Shown: positions 15,958-24,621 of the stretch, one piece after another
Position numbering within the stretch: position 1 is the first letter of the stretch
How the letters are laid out: every line of letters begins with the position of its first letter
Source of the DNA: Candidatus Fibrimonadaceae bacterium
Lineage (GTDB): Bacteria; Fibrobacterota; Fibrobacteria; Fibrobacterales; Fibrobacteraceae
NCBI GenBank assembly: GCA_031281345.1
Contig: JAITFN010000022.1
Location: forward strand, 1-33,648
Direction of reading: 5' to 3'
Length of the DNA stretch: 33,648 nucleotides
Made by a program: the position numbers and the translations under genes
The notes under the pieces: model-generated
The model's database searches: none
Seen by the model: only the letters and a program-made list of their open reading frames with translations
What the model was told of the DNA's origin: nothing

Positions 15958-17270
15958 TGTTCATCTTCAGTGTATTCTTCCGCAACTTTTGCTTTTCTCT
16001 GTTTTACCGAAGTCGCCACCGGCGAATCGGATAAATAGTTTCGCATTATACGCGGAGTCACAAATATAATCAAATCTCTTTTATTTACTTCTTTTCTAGT
16101 ATGCTTGAATAGATATCCTAAAATAGGAATATCTTTTAATATTGGAATTCCTGTTTCTGCCTCTATCTCATCGTTTTTCGTTAAACCGCCTATCACAACT
16201 GTCTCTCCATCAGAAACCACAACTTTGGTTTGAGCTTCTTGCTTGTTTATCACAACTTGCCCTTGGTCAAAACCATAGCTATTATTTTCTGTATTAAGTT
16301 CAAGCAAAATTCTGTTATCGCCAGCAACGTGTGGAGTAACAGTTAGTTTTATACCGCTTTCCACCATTTGATAAGCTGTATTGCCATTAACGTCCACCTG
16401 TGGTATGGAAATTTGGTCGCCCATAAAAATTTGGGCTCCAGTGTGGTCAAGGGCTGATATTTGCGGGCTTGCTAGAATTTCGGAACGAGAATCACTCAAA
16501 ATACTCATAATTTTAGCCTCCATATTCTGGTCAAAAGCTTTCACAGTCAATTGAGTTGTAGCATCTCCAATTAAACCTGGTAAATTGGAAAAGCCAGCCT
16601 GAACCCTTGAGTTAGGTCCGCCAACGGTTATGGGGCTACCGCCGCCACCCGACCAGTCAACACCAAGTTCGTTTGCCAAGCGACTATCCACCACAACCAG
16701 CTTTGCAGTGATAACTATCTGCAAAGTTTCAACATCCAACTCATTCAGGGTACTTTGCATTTGCCCCAAACGCCTTTCTGTATCATAAACTATTATGGCA
16801 TTATTGCGCTCAACCACGGAAATTCGGCCTCGCTCAGACTTTATTGTTTCCAAAACCTTAGACATTTCGCTTGCCGAAGCATGCTTTATTGGAAAACTGC
16901 GCCTCACAAGCGGGGCAACCATATCACTCTGCTCGCGTTTTTCCGATTCCCTTATTATCTTATTTTGATAAGAGTCCGTTTTCTGAACGGTTATGTAATT
17001 GCCTTCAACCAACCAAATCAAACTGTGCATAGCACATATAATATCCATCATTTCAGCCCAGGTTTTTTTTGTAACCGTAATTGACATCCTGCCAACAACA
17101 TCAGGAGCAACAATTATATCTACACCCGCCTTCTCGGATATAGCATGGAAAACAGCCTGGAAATCCGCATCCACATAAGACATATCATATCTTTTGCTGC
17201 TGTTTTTGACAGCGGCAAAAGATACAGAGAAAACCAGCAGCAAAACAACTGCCACAACTTTTTTTTTCAT
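15954..17270 (-). CDS. pilQ: Type IV pilus secretin PilQ, short form without AMIN domains
   Basis: 438 residues with a signal peptide (MKKKVVAVVLLLVFSVSFA). An N0/STN-like domain is at about 28-97 (DADFQAVFHAISEKAGVDII), an N1/NolW-like domain at about 122-180, and the secretin core from about 190 to 418 (ILASPQISALDHTGAQIFMG, VVSDGETVVIGGL, IPILKDIPILGYLFKH, DLIIFVTPRIM). It forms the outer-membrane channel for the pilus. Usual PilQ proteins have N-terminal AMIN domains for peptidoglycan binding; here they are absent and an AMIN-like domain sits on the upstream PilP protein. Starts and stops overlap as ATGA on both sides. Confidence 0.95.
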   Translation of the reverse strand: MKKKVVAVVLLLVFSVSFAAVKNSSKRYDMSYVDADFQAVFHAISEKAGVDIIVAPDVVGRMSITVTKKTWAEMMDIICAMHSLIWLVEGNYITVQKTDSYQNKIIRESEKREQSDMVAPLVRRSFPIKHASASEMSKVLETIKSERGRISVVERNNAIIVYDTERRLGQMQSTLNELDVETLQIVITAKLVVVDSRLANELGVDWSGGGGSPITVGGPNSRVQAGFSNLPGLIGDATTQLTVKAFDQNMEAKIMSILSDSRSEILASPQISALDHTGAQIFMGDQISIPQVDVNGNTAYQMVESGIKLTVTPHVAGDNRILLELNTENNSYGFDQGQVVINKQEAQTKVVVSDGETVVIGGLTKNDEIEAETGIPILKDIPILGYLFKHTRKEVNKRDLIIFVTPRIMRNYLSDSPVATSVKQRKAKVAEEYTEDEQ

Positions 17271-18424
17271 TGAATACCCCCGTGTTTATCACCCCCGTAT
17301 TTATCGGGCAAAATCAATGTGTAACGCCGGCTCACGCCATATTCCTGCAACAAAAACATCACGCTATTTTTTGAGATTTTTAGTATTTTGCCGTTTTTAA
17401 CAGTATCGCCTTCGTAAAGAGTATAAGACTGCCCCATTATTTTGTTGTCGGAAAGAAGAGCCATAGGTCTTTCATTTTCGTAAATAATGCCAGCCAGCGT
17501 TAAATTATCAATATTAATGCCATCTCCGCTTGTGCTTTTAACCTCCACAAATGGGTCCCTAAAACCATAGGAACTGTATATTATTTTGTCATCATCTTTC
17601 CAGCCGAATTTTGCGGCAATGCTATCCACGCCGCCAGGAGATTCTTTTTTCAAAGAGCGAAGTTTATCTCTTTGAGAGGTTGTAAGCTCTGCTTCTTGAA
17701 TAACATCTCTCTGATACACATAACCCTCTTTATTATGAAAACGAACCTTGAAAAAAGGAGGCTGCTTTGCCAAAACCTTTAAACGGTCGCCAAATTCAAG
17801 TGCCTCCAAAGGTCTGCCTTCAGAGGGCCCTGGGAAAAGAGAGACTATTTCTTCGGCTACCACGTAAGAAGCATCTGATCTTTTCACCTGTATAGCTTGC
17901 GAAAGAGGAATGGTCGCTTCTGGCCTTTTGGTCAAACGGCTGGCAAAATCGGCTGGATCAGAAGCGAATAATTCATAGCTGGGCAAAAAATAATTTGCTT
18001 TTTTCACCTCGGTGGAAAGAGCCAGCCAACTTTCCAATTTGCCCGGAGTTGTTTGATGCTGCAAAAGCACCCTATTCTTCATAATCATAACCACGGGCTT
18101 TTTACCCTGGCTTAAATACACAGTCAGTTTGCCATCTGACCAAGCCAAACCCTTTGCAAAACTGCAGTTTGCAATTCTAAACACTGAAGAATGTTCTGGC
18201 GAATCTTTGATAGACAATACAACGGTGGTATCGGTCAATTCTGGCGTGAAGTTTCTAGGCAGTTCGGAATCCAGTACTATCATAAGTTCTTCCCAGTCAG
18301 AATTTTTTTGTGCATAAATTTTTGAAATGCGAGGTGGCAAAATGGAAAAACCTTTGAGAGTCTCCGAGTCGTCTGCATAGGAGCTAAGAACTATAAATAT
18401 AATTATCAAAAGCCACTTGACCAT
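17267..18424 (-). CDS. pilP: PilP-type pilus assembly protein with AMIN-like and SH3b domains
   Basis: 385 residues, about twice a normal PilP. A signal peptide is at 1-17. Residues about 30-122 show the beta-rich AMIN pattern (PRISKIYAQ, ELMIVLDSEL, TVVLSIKD, KGLAWSDGKLTVYLSQ). Residues about 186-243 look like a bacterial SH3 domain (YVVAEEIVSLFPGPSEGRP, PPFFKVRFHNKEGYVYQRDV). Residues about 285-372 are the PilP core (GFRDPFVEV, DNLTLAGIIYENERPMALL, YTLYEGDTVKNGKILKI). PilP links the inner-membrane PilNO complex to the secretin. The position between pilO (1-nt gap) and pilQ (ATGA overlap) agrees. AMIN and SH3b both suggest cell-wall anchoring. The usual PilP lipobox is not evident. Confidence 0.88.
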   Translation of the reverse strand: MVKWLLIIIFIVLSSYADDSETLKGFSILPPRISKIYAQKNSDWEELMIVLDSELPRNFTPELTDTTVVLSIKDSPEHSSVFRIANCSFAKGLAWSDGKLTVYLSQGKKPVVMIMKNRVLLQHQTTPGKLESWLALSTEVKKANYFLPSYELFASDPADFASRLTKRPEATIPLSQAIQVKRSDASYVVAEEIVSLFPGPSEGRPLEALEFGDRLKVLAKQPPFFKVRFHNKEGYVYQRDVIQEAELTTSQRDKLRSLKKESPGGVDSIAAKFGWKDDDKIIYSSYGFRDPFVEVKSTSGDGINIDNLTLAGIIYENERPMALLSDNKIMGQSYTLYEGDTVKNGKILKISKNSVMFLLQEYGVSRRYTLILPDKYGGDKHGGIQ

Positions 18425-18425
18425 A

Positions 18426-19025
18426 TCATTTCTTCCTTGAGGTAAATGTAGTTAAATCAAAAGAAACGCTCATAGTAACTGGTTCCCAACCGTGTTCTTC
18501 TGCCTTTTTCACCTCTTGGCTTATGGAACCAAAACGATTTAATTTAAGATTGTCTATGGTTGTGGGATATTTAAAGTTGGCAATTTCTGCAAACATGTAG
18601 CCTAACATGTGATATCCGGCATTGACATTGAAGAAATATTTATTTTCCATAAAATGTTCTTGTTCCACTTGTCCATTTGGTTTAAATTCCTGAATATTCA
18701 CTCCCGAAGTCCTTACCACAGAGTATAAATCGTTTAAGCGAAGCGGGACTTTTTCTTCTTCGGGGAACATTTCCTTTAATCTTTCAAACTCAATTTTTGC
18801 TTTTTGCAACTCTGCCTCTAGCTGTGGAACGCGAGACCTCTGCAAGTTTAATTTGTCTAGCTCTGCTTGGGAATTTTTTTGCTCTTCTATTAATCTTTTT
18901 TGATTATCTTCAAATTCAGTCCATATAGAATCGTAGAACATATACACAGAAGTTAAACAAACAACGGCAACAACCAAAACGTATATGTTCTTTTTATCTT
19001 TCAAGTCAAATTTTACATCTGCCAT
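18426..19025 (-). CDS. pilO: Type IV pilus alignment protein PilO
   Basis: 199 residues. A short cytoplasmic tail is followed by one membrane segment (about 13-30, IYVLVVAVVCLTSVYMFY), a long coiled coil (about 37-90, NQKRLIEEQKNSQAELDKLN) and a C-terminal ferredoxin-like domain (VRTSGVNIQEFKP, HMLGYMFAEIANF). This is the standard PilO layout. It pairs with PilN in the inner membrane. AAGGAG overlaps the pilN stop upstream. Confidence 0.92.
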   Translation of the reverse strand: MADVKFDLKDKKNIYVLVVAVVCLTSVYMFYDSIWTEFEDNQKRLIEEQKNSQAELDKLNLQRSRVPQLEAELQKAKIEFERLKEMFPEEEKVPLRLNDLYSVVRTSGVNIQEFKPNGQVEQEHFMENKYFFNVNAGYHMLGYMFAEIANFKYPTTIDNLKLNRFGSISQEVKKAEEHGWEPVTMSVSFDLTTFTSRKK

Positions 19026-19034
19026 AATAACTCC

Positions 19035-19637
19035 TTAGCGTACTCCTGTTTCCATACCCAAATTCGTATTAAATTTCACTCTAAGCGAAAAATTATAAGC
19101 ATCTTCATTATTGACTCTAACAGCATTTATGTTCGTTAAAGAAACCTCGGTCACGCTTTGCTTTTGTTCCAAATTTAGCATATAAAGCGCAACTTCTGGA
19201 AAATGCCAAGTTGCGCAGCTCAAGTTCATAATATCTCCCTCTTGATTTATTCCGCTTATCCAAGTGCCCGGTGGAAGCGTGGTGGAAAAATCTTCAAACA
19301 TAATAACCCAGCGCTTTCTGCTAACTTGTATTGAGCGCAGAGCATCGCTTTTTTCTTTTACACCTCTTTGATCATTTTCCAGTTCTGCTATTTTAGCCAT
19401 CAATGGACGTTCCTTTTCTATTGCTTGATTTGTTTCAGCAACCTTTCTTTCCAACTCGCTTGTGGTTTCAATTACGTGATAATATAAAAGAGACAATATC
19501 AAAGTCACCAGAATAAGGGCAAAAGTACCCCATACTACTCGCGAATCCAAAATCCAAGATAAATTCACCTTGTTTTGCTTATGCTCGCTAGGCAAAAGGT
19601 TTATTTCCATCAATTGATATTCTTGCGAGTCTGCCAT
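19035..19637 (-). CDS. pilN: Type IV pilus assembly protein PilN
   Basis: 200 residues. The N-terminal MEINLLPSEHK motif (residues 9-19) is the PilM-binding peptide of PilN. A membrane segment (about 33-50) and a coiled coil (about 55-95) lead to a periplasmic domain (WISGINQEGDIMNLSC). The ATG shares one base with the pilM TAA stop (19637), and AGGAGA lies inside the end of pilM. Confidence 0.93.
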   Translation of the reverse strand: MADSQEYQLMEINLLPSEHKQNKVNLSWILDSRVVWGTFALILVTLILSLLYYHVIETTSELERKVAETNQAIEKERPLMAKIAELENDQRGVKEKSDALRSIQVSRKRWVIMFEDFSTTLPPGTWISGINQEGDIMNLSCATWHFPEVALYMLNLEQKQSVTEVSLTNINAVRVNNEDAYNFSLRVKFNTNLGMETGVR

Positions 19638-20731
19638 TAAAATCTCCTCATAGCAAGGCCTAGCGCAACAGTATATATACCAGCTTCTGTATCAAAATTC
19701 ATTCCCAAAAAACGTTTTTTATCTATCTGCAAGGATTTAAACGGATTTAGCCGCACAGCCTCTAGTGAAAGCCTATCCGCAAGAAAAGGAATTAAACCGA
19801 CTATGTTTGAGCCACCACCAGCGACTATTAATTTGGTTGGTTTTCTATAGTTATCGGATGAACTGAAATAACGGAGTGCCGTATCAACCTTAGAAGCTAA
19901 TCCTTCAAAAACATCTTCCATTGCAGATTTCGCTTTAGATGCATCCACCCCAGGCTTATTCTCGTTTCCCATAAGCAAGTCTCCGCATTGGTCCATAGAA
20001 AGGCCAAGCGACTGGGATAATTGTTCTTGTAATTCTTGAACTGAGCCATCGATTATTGAACGCCCTGAGTTAAAACGCTCATTTAGCAAAAAAGCTGCAT
20101 AAGATTTTTTATAGCCCAAATTCAAAAGCAAAACCGCCTCATCTTCTTCTTCCAAATCAGAAGAACGTGATTTAGACGCAAAATACACATTGGATAAAAC
20201 AAAAGCGTCCACATCTATAGCATAGAGCTTAAGGTTCAAAGCCTGAAATATATTTACCCAAGGAGTTAAACCGTCTTTTTTTGCAGCGACTATAATTGCC
20301 TCTATGCCTTCTTCTTTACGGCCTAAAATTGAATAATCCAAAACGTTGCCAGCATCGTCAAAGGGGCTCCTGCCCATAGCAGCTTGAAGTATAAGCTCGT
20401 TTTCTGGAACTTTAGGAACAGGTTTCACCACAATTCTATCGCACAAAATACCTGCTGTCCAATTTACAGAAATCACAAAATCTCCGTTAGGGCCACCAGG
20501 CATAGCTCTATAGAGCACAGATTGAACTTTATCTATTAAAACAGGAACATTGCGTATCTCATTATCTACCACAACGCCGTCTGGAATAACATCGTGCTCC
20601 AGAGCAAGCAAAGTTCTACCTGAACCTTGCTTATGCCCCACAACAGCCACCTTTATCAAGTGGTGCCCAATATCTACACCCACGGTTTTGCTATCACCAC
20701 GGATTCTTGAAATTATACTGCCTAATCGCAC
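19637..20731 (-). CDS. pilM: Type IV pilus actin-like ATPase PilM
   Basis: 364 residues starting at a GTG (20731). The actin-fold phosphate-1 motif VGVDIGHHLIKVAVV (17-31) and the later IVAGGGSNIVGLIPFL (adenosine motif) are present, as expected for the cytoplasmic PilM ring that binds PilN. Start choice: GTG gives MRLGSIISRI and lies exactly 6 nt after a TATATT hexamer, with no Shine-Dalgarno, so the mRNA may be leaderless. It is the first gene of pilMNOPQ-phosphatase. pilB, pilT, pilC and pilin genes are not in the window. Confidence 0.95.
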   Translation of the reverse strand: MRLGSIISRIRGDSKTVGVDIGHHLIKVAVVGHKQGSGRTLLALEHDVIPDGVVVDNEIRNVPVLIDKVQSVLYRAMPGGPNGDFVISVNWTAGILCDRIVVKPVPKVPENELILQAAMGRSPFDDAGNVLDYSILGRKEEGIEAIIVAAKKDGLTPWVNIFQALNLKLYAIDVDAFVLSNVYFASKSRSSDLEEEDEAVLLLNLGYKKSYAAFLLNERFNSGRSIIDGSVQELQEQLSQSLGLSMDQCGDLLMGNENKPGVDASKAKSAMEDVFEGLASKVDTALRYFSSSDNYRKPTKLIVAGGGSNIVGLIPFLADRLSLEAVRLNPFKSLQIDKKRFLGMNFDTEAGIYTVALGLAMRRF

Positions 20732-20737
20732 AATGTA

Positions 20738-20751
20738 AATATAGTAAAAAA
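20738..20751 (-). promoter_or_regulatory. TTTTTTACTATATT promoter, N6 to pilM GTG (predicted leaderless)
   Basis: The hexamer TATATT is at 20743-20738 and the GTG begins at 20731. It fits in the 29-nt gap after the PilZ gene stop. Confidence 0.55.
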
Positions 20752-20760
20752 CAATTTTTA

Positions 20761-21882
20761 TTACTTCATCAGAGACTGAGCACTTTGCCGTTGTTTTTCA
20801 AAAACATATTGTATTATCTGTTCCTGAATCAGATGAATATCGCCATCAAAAGCTACGCTATGCACAGTCCTCAGTGGATCGTTGTTGTACTTACCAGCAA
20901 CCCTTACCACCTTTGCAGGCAAATCGCTTATTGCGCCGTGCCCGGGCAATTCAAAATTCAGCAATAGCCGTGTATTCTTCTGGAGTTTAACCGGAAGAGC
21001 CATTCCAAAGCCTCCACCCGACATATCTATTATTTTGCCAGAGAAAATATCGCCTATGCCGTTTCCTATTATTTGAGTTACCTCAACAGGAATGCTAACA
21101 TCTATGCGCACCCAGTTTCTTTGCTGGGCACGGTTCATTTTGCTGGTATGGGTCAAAATAATACTCTTATCCGTCTCTTTCACAACTTGCGCCCTGAAAA
21201 TATATTCAGCATCGCCAGACCTAACAAAATTCACCAATATCCAAGTTTTTTCAGGCACTGGAGGCCCCGGAAGGTTGCTTATTGACCAATAGCGTTCGTC
21301 AACATCGTCAATCAAGCACATCCCTTTGTGCGTGGCAGGCCCGCTTTCGGGAATTTGCACGGCGCATTTTTCGCCAACCTCAAATTGCCTTGTTGACGTA
21401 ATGGCTATATCTTTGGATAGCGGCAAAAAGCTGAGCATTCTTCTCAAGTCTCTTATTTTTTCAAGCCTTGAATCTGATATGGTTTTAATTTTTTTGATAT
21501 CATAGTAGGCTCCAATCGTTTTTTCAAACACATGCGGAGATTTTATCATTGTGCTTGGATCTTGCAAGCCAGACTCTTCTATAATTCTTTTCAATAGCTC
21601 TATAGCTCCTTGGTTCAGTTTCAAAAACTCCGCACGAGTATCAAATTTTCTCCAAGCCAAATTCCGCAAATCTTCCTTTGTTTTGTTTGAGCGATAAATT
21701 TCATAAAGCACTACCAGCAAAATGAACATTACGATAAGGGTACCAAATATAATGATTGTCCATATAGAAAAATTGGTCATTCTATTTATAATGGATCTGG
21801 CAAACTGCTGGTATGCGGTAAGGCTATCAGAAGCTGGCTGTACCTGAGCTAAAAAAAGGAGTTTTTGTAAATTTAAAAGCAT
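20761..21882 (-). CDS. Membrane-anchored PilZ (c-di-GMP receptor) protein, YcgR-like
   Basis: 373 residues from the ATG at 21882. An ATG at 21924 is in frame but would place the promoter hexamer inside the gene, and the added residues look random. One membrane segment (about 40-61) follows a short N-terminus. A YcgR-type N-terminal barrel is likely at about 160-245. The PilZ domain (about 250-360) has the c-di-GMP motifs R255-NWV-R259 and D286-M-S288-GG-G291 complete. It probably senses c-di-GMP at the membrane and, lying immediately upstream of pilMNOPQ, may control the pilus. It is divergent from the TraB-family gene across a symmetric promoter region. Confidence 0.88.
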   Translation of the reverse strand: MLLNLQKLLFLAQVQPASDSLTAYQQFARSIINRMTNFSIWTIIIFGTLIVMFILLVVLYEIYRSNKTKEDLRNLAWRKFDTRAEFLKLNQGAIELLKRIIEESGLQDPSTMIKSPHVFEKTIGAYYDIKKIKTISDSRLEKIRDLRRMLSFLPLSKDIAITSTRQFEVGEKCAVQIPESGPATHKGMCLIDDVDERYWSISNLPGPPVPEKTWILVNFVRSGDAEYIFRAQVVKETDKSIILTHTSKMNRAQQRNWVRIDVSIPVEVTQIIGNGIGDIFSGKIIDMSGGGFGMALPVKLQKNTRLLLNFELPGHGAISDLPAKVVRVAGKYNNDPLRTVHSVAFDGDIHLIQEQIIQYVFEKQRQSAQSLMK

Positions 21883-21885
21883 ATC

Positions 21886-21916
21886 GGGTAATATAGTAAT
21901 TTTTTCTATATTACCC
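21886..21916. promoter_or_regulatory. Symmetric divergent promoter: 11-bp perfect inverted repeat
   Basis: GGGTAATATAG (21886-21896) and CTATATTACCC (21906-21916) are perfect inverted repeats around 9 nt. Each arm supplies the TATATT hexamer for one gene: minus-strand 21895-21890 for the PilZ gene (7 nt to ATG) and plus-strand 21907-21912 for the TraB gene (11 nt to ATG). Neither gene has a Shine-Dalgarno. Confidence 0.6.
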
Positions 21917-21923
21917 CCACACA

Positions 21924-23096
21924 ATGACTACATCAAAAGACATCACCCGCATAACCATTTCACCAGAACGTGAGATTATATTGGTTGGAACTGCGCATAT
22001 TTCGCAAGAATCTGTGGATTTAGTTCGTAGCACAATAATTTCGGAAAAGCCGGACTGTGTTTGCGTTGAGTTAGATGAAAATAGGCTTAAAGCACTTGAA
22101 GCTGGTGATAGGTGGAAAAACTTGGATATAAAAAATGTGCTGAGAAAACGGCAAATGGCTTCGCTGGTTGTGAATTTGCTGCTCGCTTCTTATCAAAAGA
22201 AAATGGGAGAATCTACCGGGGTGGAACCTGGGGCAGAACTCAAAGCTGCGGCAGAAGAAGCTAAGGCTTGCAGCGCAAATTTGGTTTTAGCAGATAGAGA
22301 TGTTAAAATCACCTTGCGCCGTGCTTGGGCTGGCACTCCGTTTTTTCGCAAATTGAAATTGCTCGCTACCCTGCTCACGGCAATTTTTGAAACGGAAAAA
22401 GTTAGCGAAGAAGAACTTGGCAAAATGCGGGAACAAGATACGCTTTCGCTTATGATGGAAGATTTTGGAAAGGAATTCCCCGAGATAAAGCAAATTTTAA
22501 TAACAGAAAGAGACCAGTTTTTGGCTGGCAGAATATCAAAAGCAGAAGGCAAAAGAGTTTTAGCCGTAATTGGAGCTGGACACTTGCAAGGCATTAAAAG
22601 CATCATTGAAAGTGGAACCGAAACACCACCGGAAGAAGAATTGCAAAAAATACCACCATCCAGCAAATGGCCAAAAATGATAGGCTGGATTATACCAGCG
22701 GCAATAATTTCATCTTTAATCTATGTAGGCATTGAACAAGGCTCTGCCAAAGTAGCCGACTACCTAACCCTCTGGGTACTTTGCACAGGAGTTTTTGCAG
22801 CCGTTGGGACTGTCTGCGCTCTTGCACATCCCTTTGCGATAATTGCTGCGCTCTTCATTGCCCCTATCACAGGCTTAACCCCTCTGGTTGGTGTGGGGCT
22901 TTTCACCGCATTCATTCAAGCCTATTTTTGCCCGCCAAGAGTTTCAGAAATGGAAACAGTTGCAGAGGATGTATGGAAACTCAGCCGTTGGTGGAAAAAC
23001 AGATTCACAAGGGTAATACTAGCATTTATATTACCGGGGCTATTTGCAGCTCCGGGCAAATTTATATTTTTTGCAAAAATCGTTCAAAACCATTAG
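21924..23096 (+). CDS. TraB/PrgY-family membrane protein
   Basis: 390 residues. The N-terminal TraB domain has ILVGTAHISQESVDL (about 19-33), CVELDENRL (48-56), ADRDVKITLRRAW, ITERDQFLAGRI and VIGAGHLQGI, the conserved GTAHxS, ELD, and GxGH motifs related to the EreA/ChaN-like metalloprotease fold. About four C-terminal membrane segments (about 250-385) follow. The family includes PrgY/TraB pheromone-shutdown proteins, but its cellular role in most bacteria is unknown. The ATG has no Shine-Dalgarno, and TATATT ends 11 nt before it. Confidence 0.88.
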   Translation: MTTSKDITRITISPEREIILVGTAHISQESVDLVRSTIISEKPDCVCVELDENRLKALEAGDRWKNLDIKNVLRKRQMASLVVNLLLASYQKKMGESTGVEPGAELKAAAEEAKACSANLVLADRDVKITLRRAWAGTPFFRKLKLLATLLTAIFETEKVSEEELGKMREQDTLSLMMEDFGKEFPEIKQILITERDQFLAGRISKAEGKRVLAVIGAGHLQGIKSIIESGTETPPEEELQKIPPSSKWPKMIGWIIPAAIISSLIYVGIEQGSAKVADYLTLWVLCTGVFAAVGTVCALAHPFAIIAALFIAPITGLTPLVGVGLFTAFIQAYFCPPRVSEMETVAEDVWKLSRWWKNRFTRVILAFILPGLFAAPGKFIFFAKIVQNH

Positions 23097-23107
23097 CGGA
23101 GAGTTTT

Positions 23108-24430
23108 ATGTCTAATCGCATAGTTTGCAAGTTCGGCGGAAGTTCAGTGGCAGATGCAACACAGTTCCGCAAAATAAAAAGCATTCTGGAAGGAAATCCA
23201 GAAAGAAAAATCGTTGTGGTTTCTGCACCGGGCAAAAGAAATTCAAAAGAATCCAAATTAACAGATTTGCTATACTCGTCTTACGACCTTGCTAAAAAAA
23301 GGCTGGATTTTGCAGGCCCTTGGACACTCATAAGAGAACGCTATATAGAGATAACGCAGGAACTTTCTCTGCAGTCCACCATACGCGAAGAATTAGACGA
23401 ATTGGAAAAAATTTTGCTAAACAAACCAGATGATATTTCCGCCGATTTTGTGGCAAGCCGGGGCGAATATCTATGCGCAAAAATAATGTCGGAATTTTTG
23501 GGCGCAAAATTCATAGATGCCTACCCTCTTATACAATTCGATAGCCAATACCGCATAACGTCAAAAAGCTACGAGGACATCGCCTTTGCGCTTTCAGACA
23601 CGGATTCCCTATACGTTGTTCCAGGTTTTTACGGAAGCGACACTTTGGGAAACCTAAAAACATTCACGCGTGGCGGCTCAGACATCACAGGCGGAATTTT
23701 GGCCAATGCCTGCGAATGCCGGCTTTACGAAAACTGGACAGATGTTTCTGGGCTATTGATGGCAGACCCTCGCATTGTTCAAGGGGCGCATTCCATTAAT
23801 TATGTGAGCTACCGTGAAATAAGAGAGCTCGCATACAGCGGCGCAAGCGTGCTGCACGATGAATCCATACATCCTTGTAGGGCAAAAAACATTCCCATAA
23901 ACATAAAAAACACCAATAGCCCGGGCGACCAAGGCACAATAATTGGCCCAACCCCAGAACACACTTCGTGCATAATAACCGGCATTGCAGGGCGCAAAGA
24001 TTTTTCAATGCTCTATATTGAAAAAAGCATGATGAACAAAGAAAGAGGCTTTGGGCGCAAGGTTCTCACAATTTTAGAAGAACGCGGAGTGTCTTATGAA
24101 CTCTCCCCCTGCGGCATAGATTCAATGAACGTGGTGGTGGATTCCAAAACCTTGCACAGGGTAAAAACGGAAGTTTGTGCAGAAATTGAACAAAAAATGC
24201 AACCGAACAAAATGAAAATTTTTGACAACCTTGCTCTGATCGCAACCGTTGGGCACGGAATGGTAAATCAAATTGGAACCGCAGCGAGGCTTTTTGGCGC
24301 GCTTGCAAAAGAAAAAATAAATGTGCGCATAATAGACCAAGGCTCATCGGAAATAAACATTATCGTTGGAGTTAACGAAGAAGATTTTGAAAAAGCAATA
24401 GTGTCTATTTACAACGAGTTTGTGGGGTAA
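23108..24430 (+). CDS. lysC: Aspartate kinase
   Basis: 440 residues from the ATG at 23108 (GGAG 5 nt upstream); the frame is open far upstream but that part overlaps the TraB gene. KFGGSSVAD (8-16), the FTRGGSDITG substrate/ATP region (186-195) and TDVSGLLMADPR (211-222) identify the kinase fold. Two ACT domains follow (about 300-440), a likely site of feedback inhibition by lysine or threonine. It catalyses the first step of the Lys/Thr/Met pathway. There is no homoserine dehydrogenase fusion. Its last 22 nt overlap the convergent small ORF. Confidence 0.95.
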   Translation: MSNRIVCKFGGSSVADATQFRKIKSILEGNPERKIVVVSAPGKRNSKESKLTDLLYSSYDLAKKRLDFAGPWTLIRERYIEITQELSLQSTIREELDELEKILLNKPDDISADFVASRGEYLCAKIMSEFLGAKFIDAYPLIQFDSQYRITSKSYEDIAFALSDTDSLYVVPGFYGSDTLGNLKTFTRGGSDITGGILANACECRLYENWTDVSGLLMADPRIVQGAHSINYVSYREIRELAYSGASVLHDESIHPCRAKNIPINIKNTNSPGDQGTIIGPTPEHTSCIITGIAGRKDFSMLYIEKSMMNKERGFGRKVLTILEERGVSYELSPCGIDSMNVVVDSKTLHRVKTEVCAEIEQKMQPNKMKIFDNLALIATVGHGMVNQIGTAARLFGALAKEKINVRIIDQGSSEINIIVGVNEEDFEKAIVSIYNEFVG

Positions 24431-24621
24431 TCCCTTTCAAAAAAAAGCACTATATTTTCCATCAGTTCATCTGCTGAAGAATGCGTAAAAAACCAACCTT
24501 TTTTATGCATATCCTCTGCCATATTTTCAATACGCATAGCCAAAGTTTCAGGATATTCAAAATTATTCAGAGGTAAAACTCGCTCGGCAATTTCTTTCAA
24601 ATTAACTAGCCCCCTTTCCAC
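24409..24621 (-). CDS. Small 70-residue protein downstream of sugar transferase
   Basis: From a GTG at 24621 that overlaps the sugar-transferase stop by 20 nt; a TTG at 24600, with GGGGG about 9 nt before it, is an alternative start giving 63 residues. The sequence is acidic and helical (LAMRIENMAEDMHKKGWFF, then ADELMENIVLFFERDYPT), with no signal peptide or membrane segment. The family was not recognised. The overlap suggests it is translated with the transferase. The 3' end overlaps aspartate kinase. Confidence 0.5.
   Translation of the reverse strand: MERGLVNLKEIAERVLPLNNFEYPETLAMRIENMAEDMHKKGWFFTHSSADELMENIVLFFERDYPTNSL

Noticed and set aside
21883-21924. Upstream ATG of the PilZ protein at 21924
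   Set aside because: It would translate the divergent promoter hexamers and give MCGGNIEKITILP with no signal or domain logic; the ATG at 21882 is 7 nt from the TATATT element.
23753-24347. Several minus-strand ORFs opposite aspartate kinase
   Set aside because: They are short, Cys/Leu-rich shadows of a well-conserved kinase gene.
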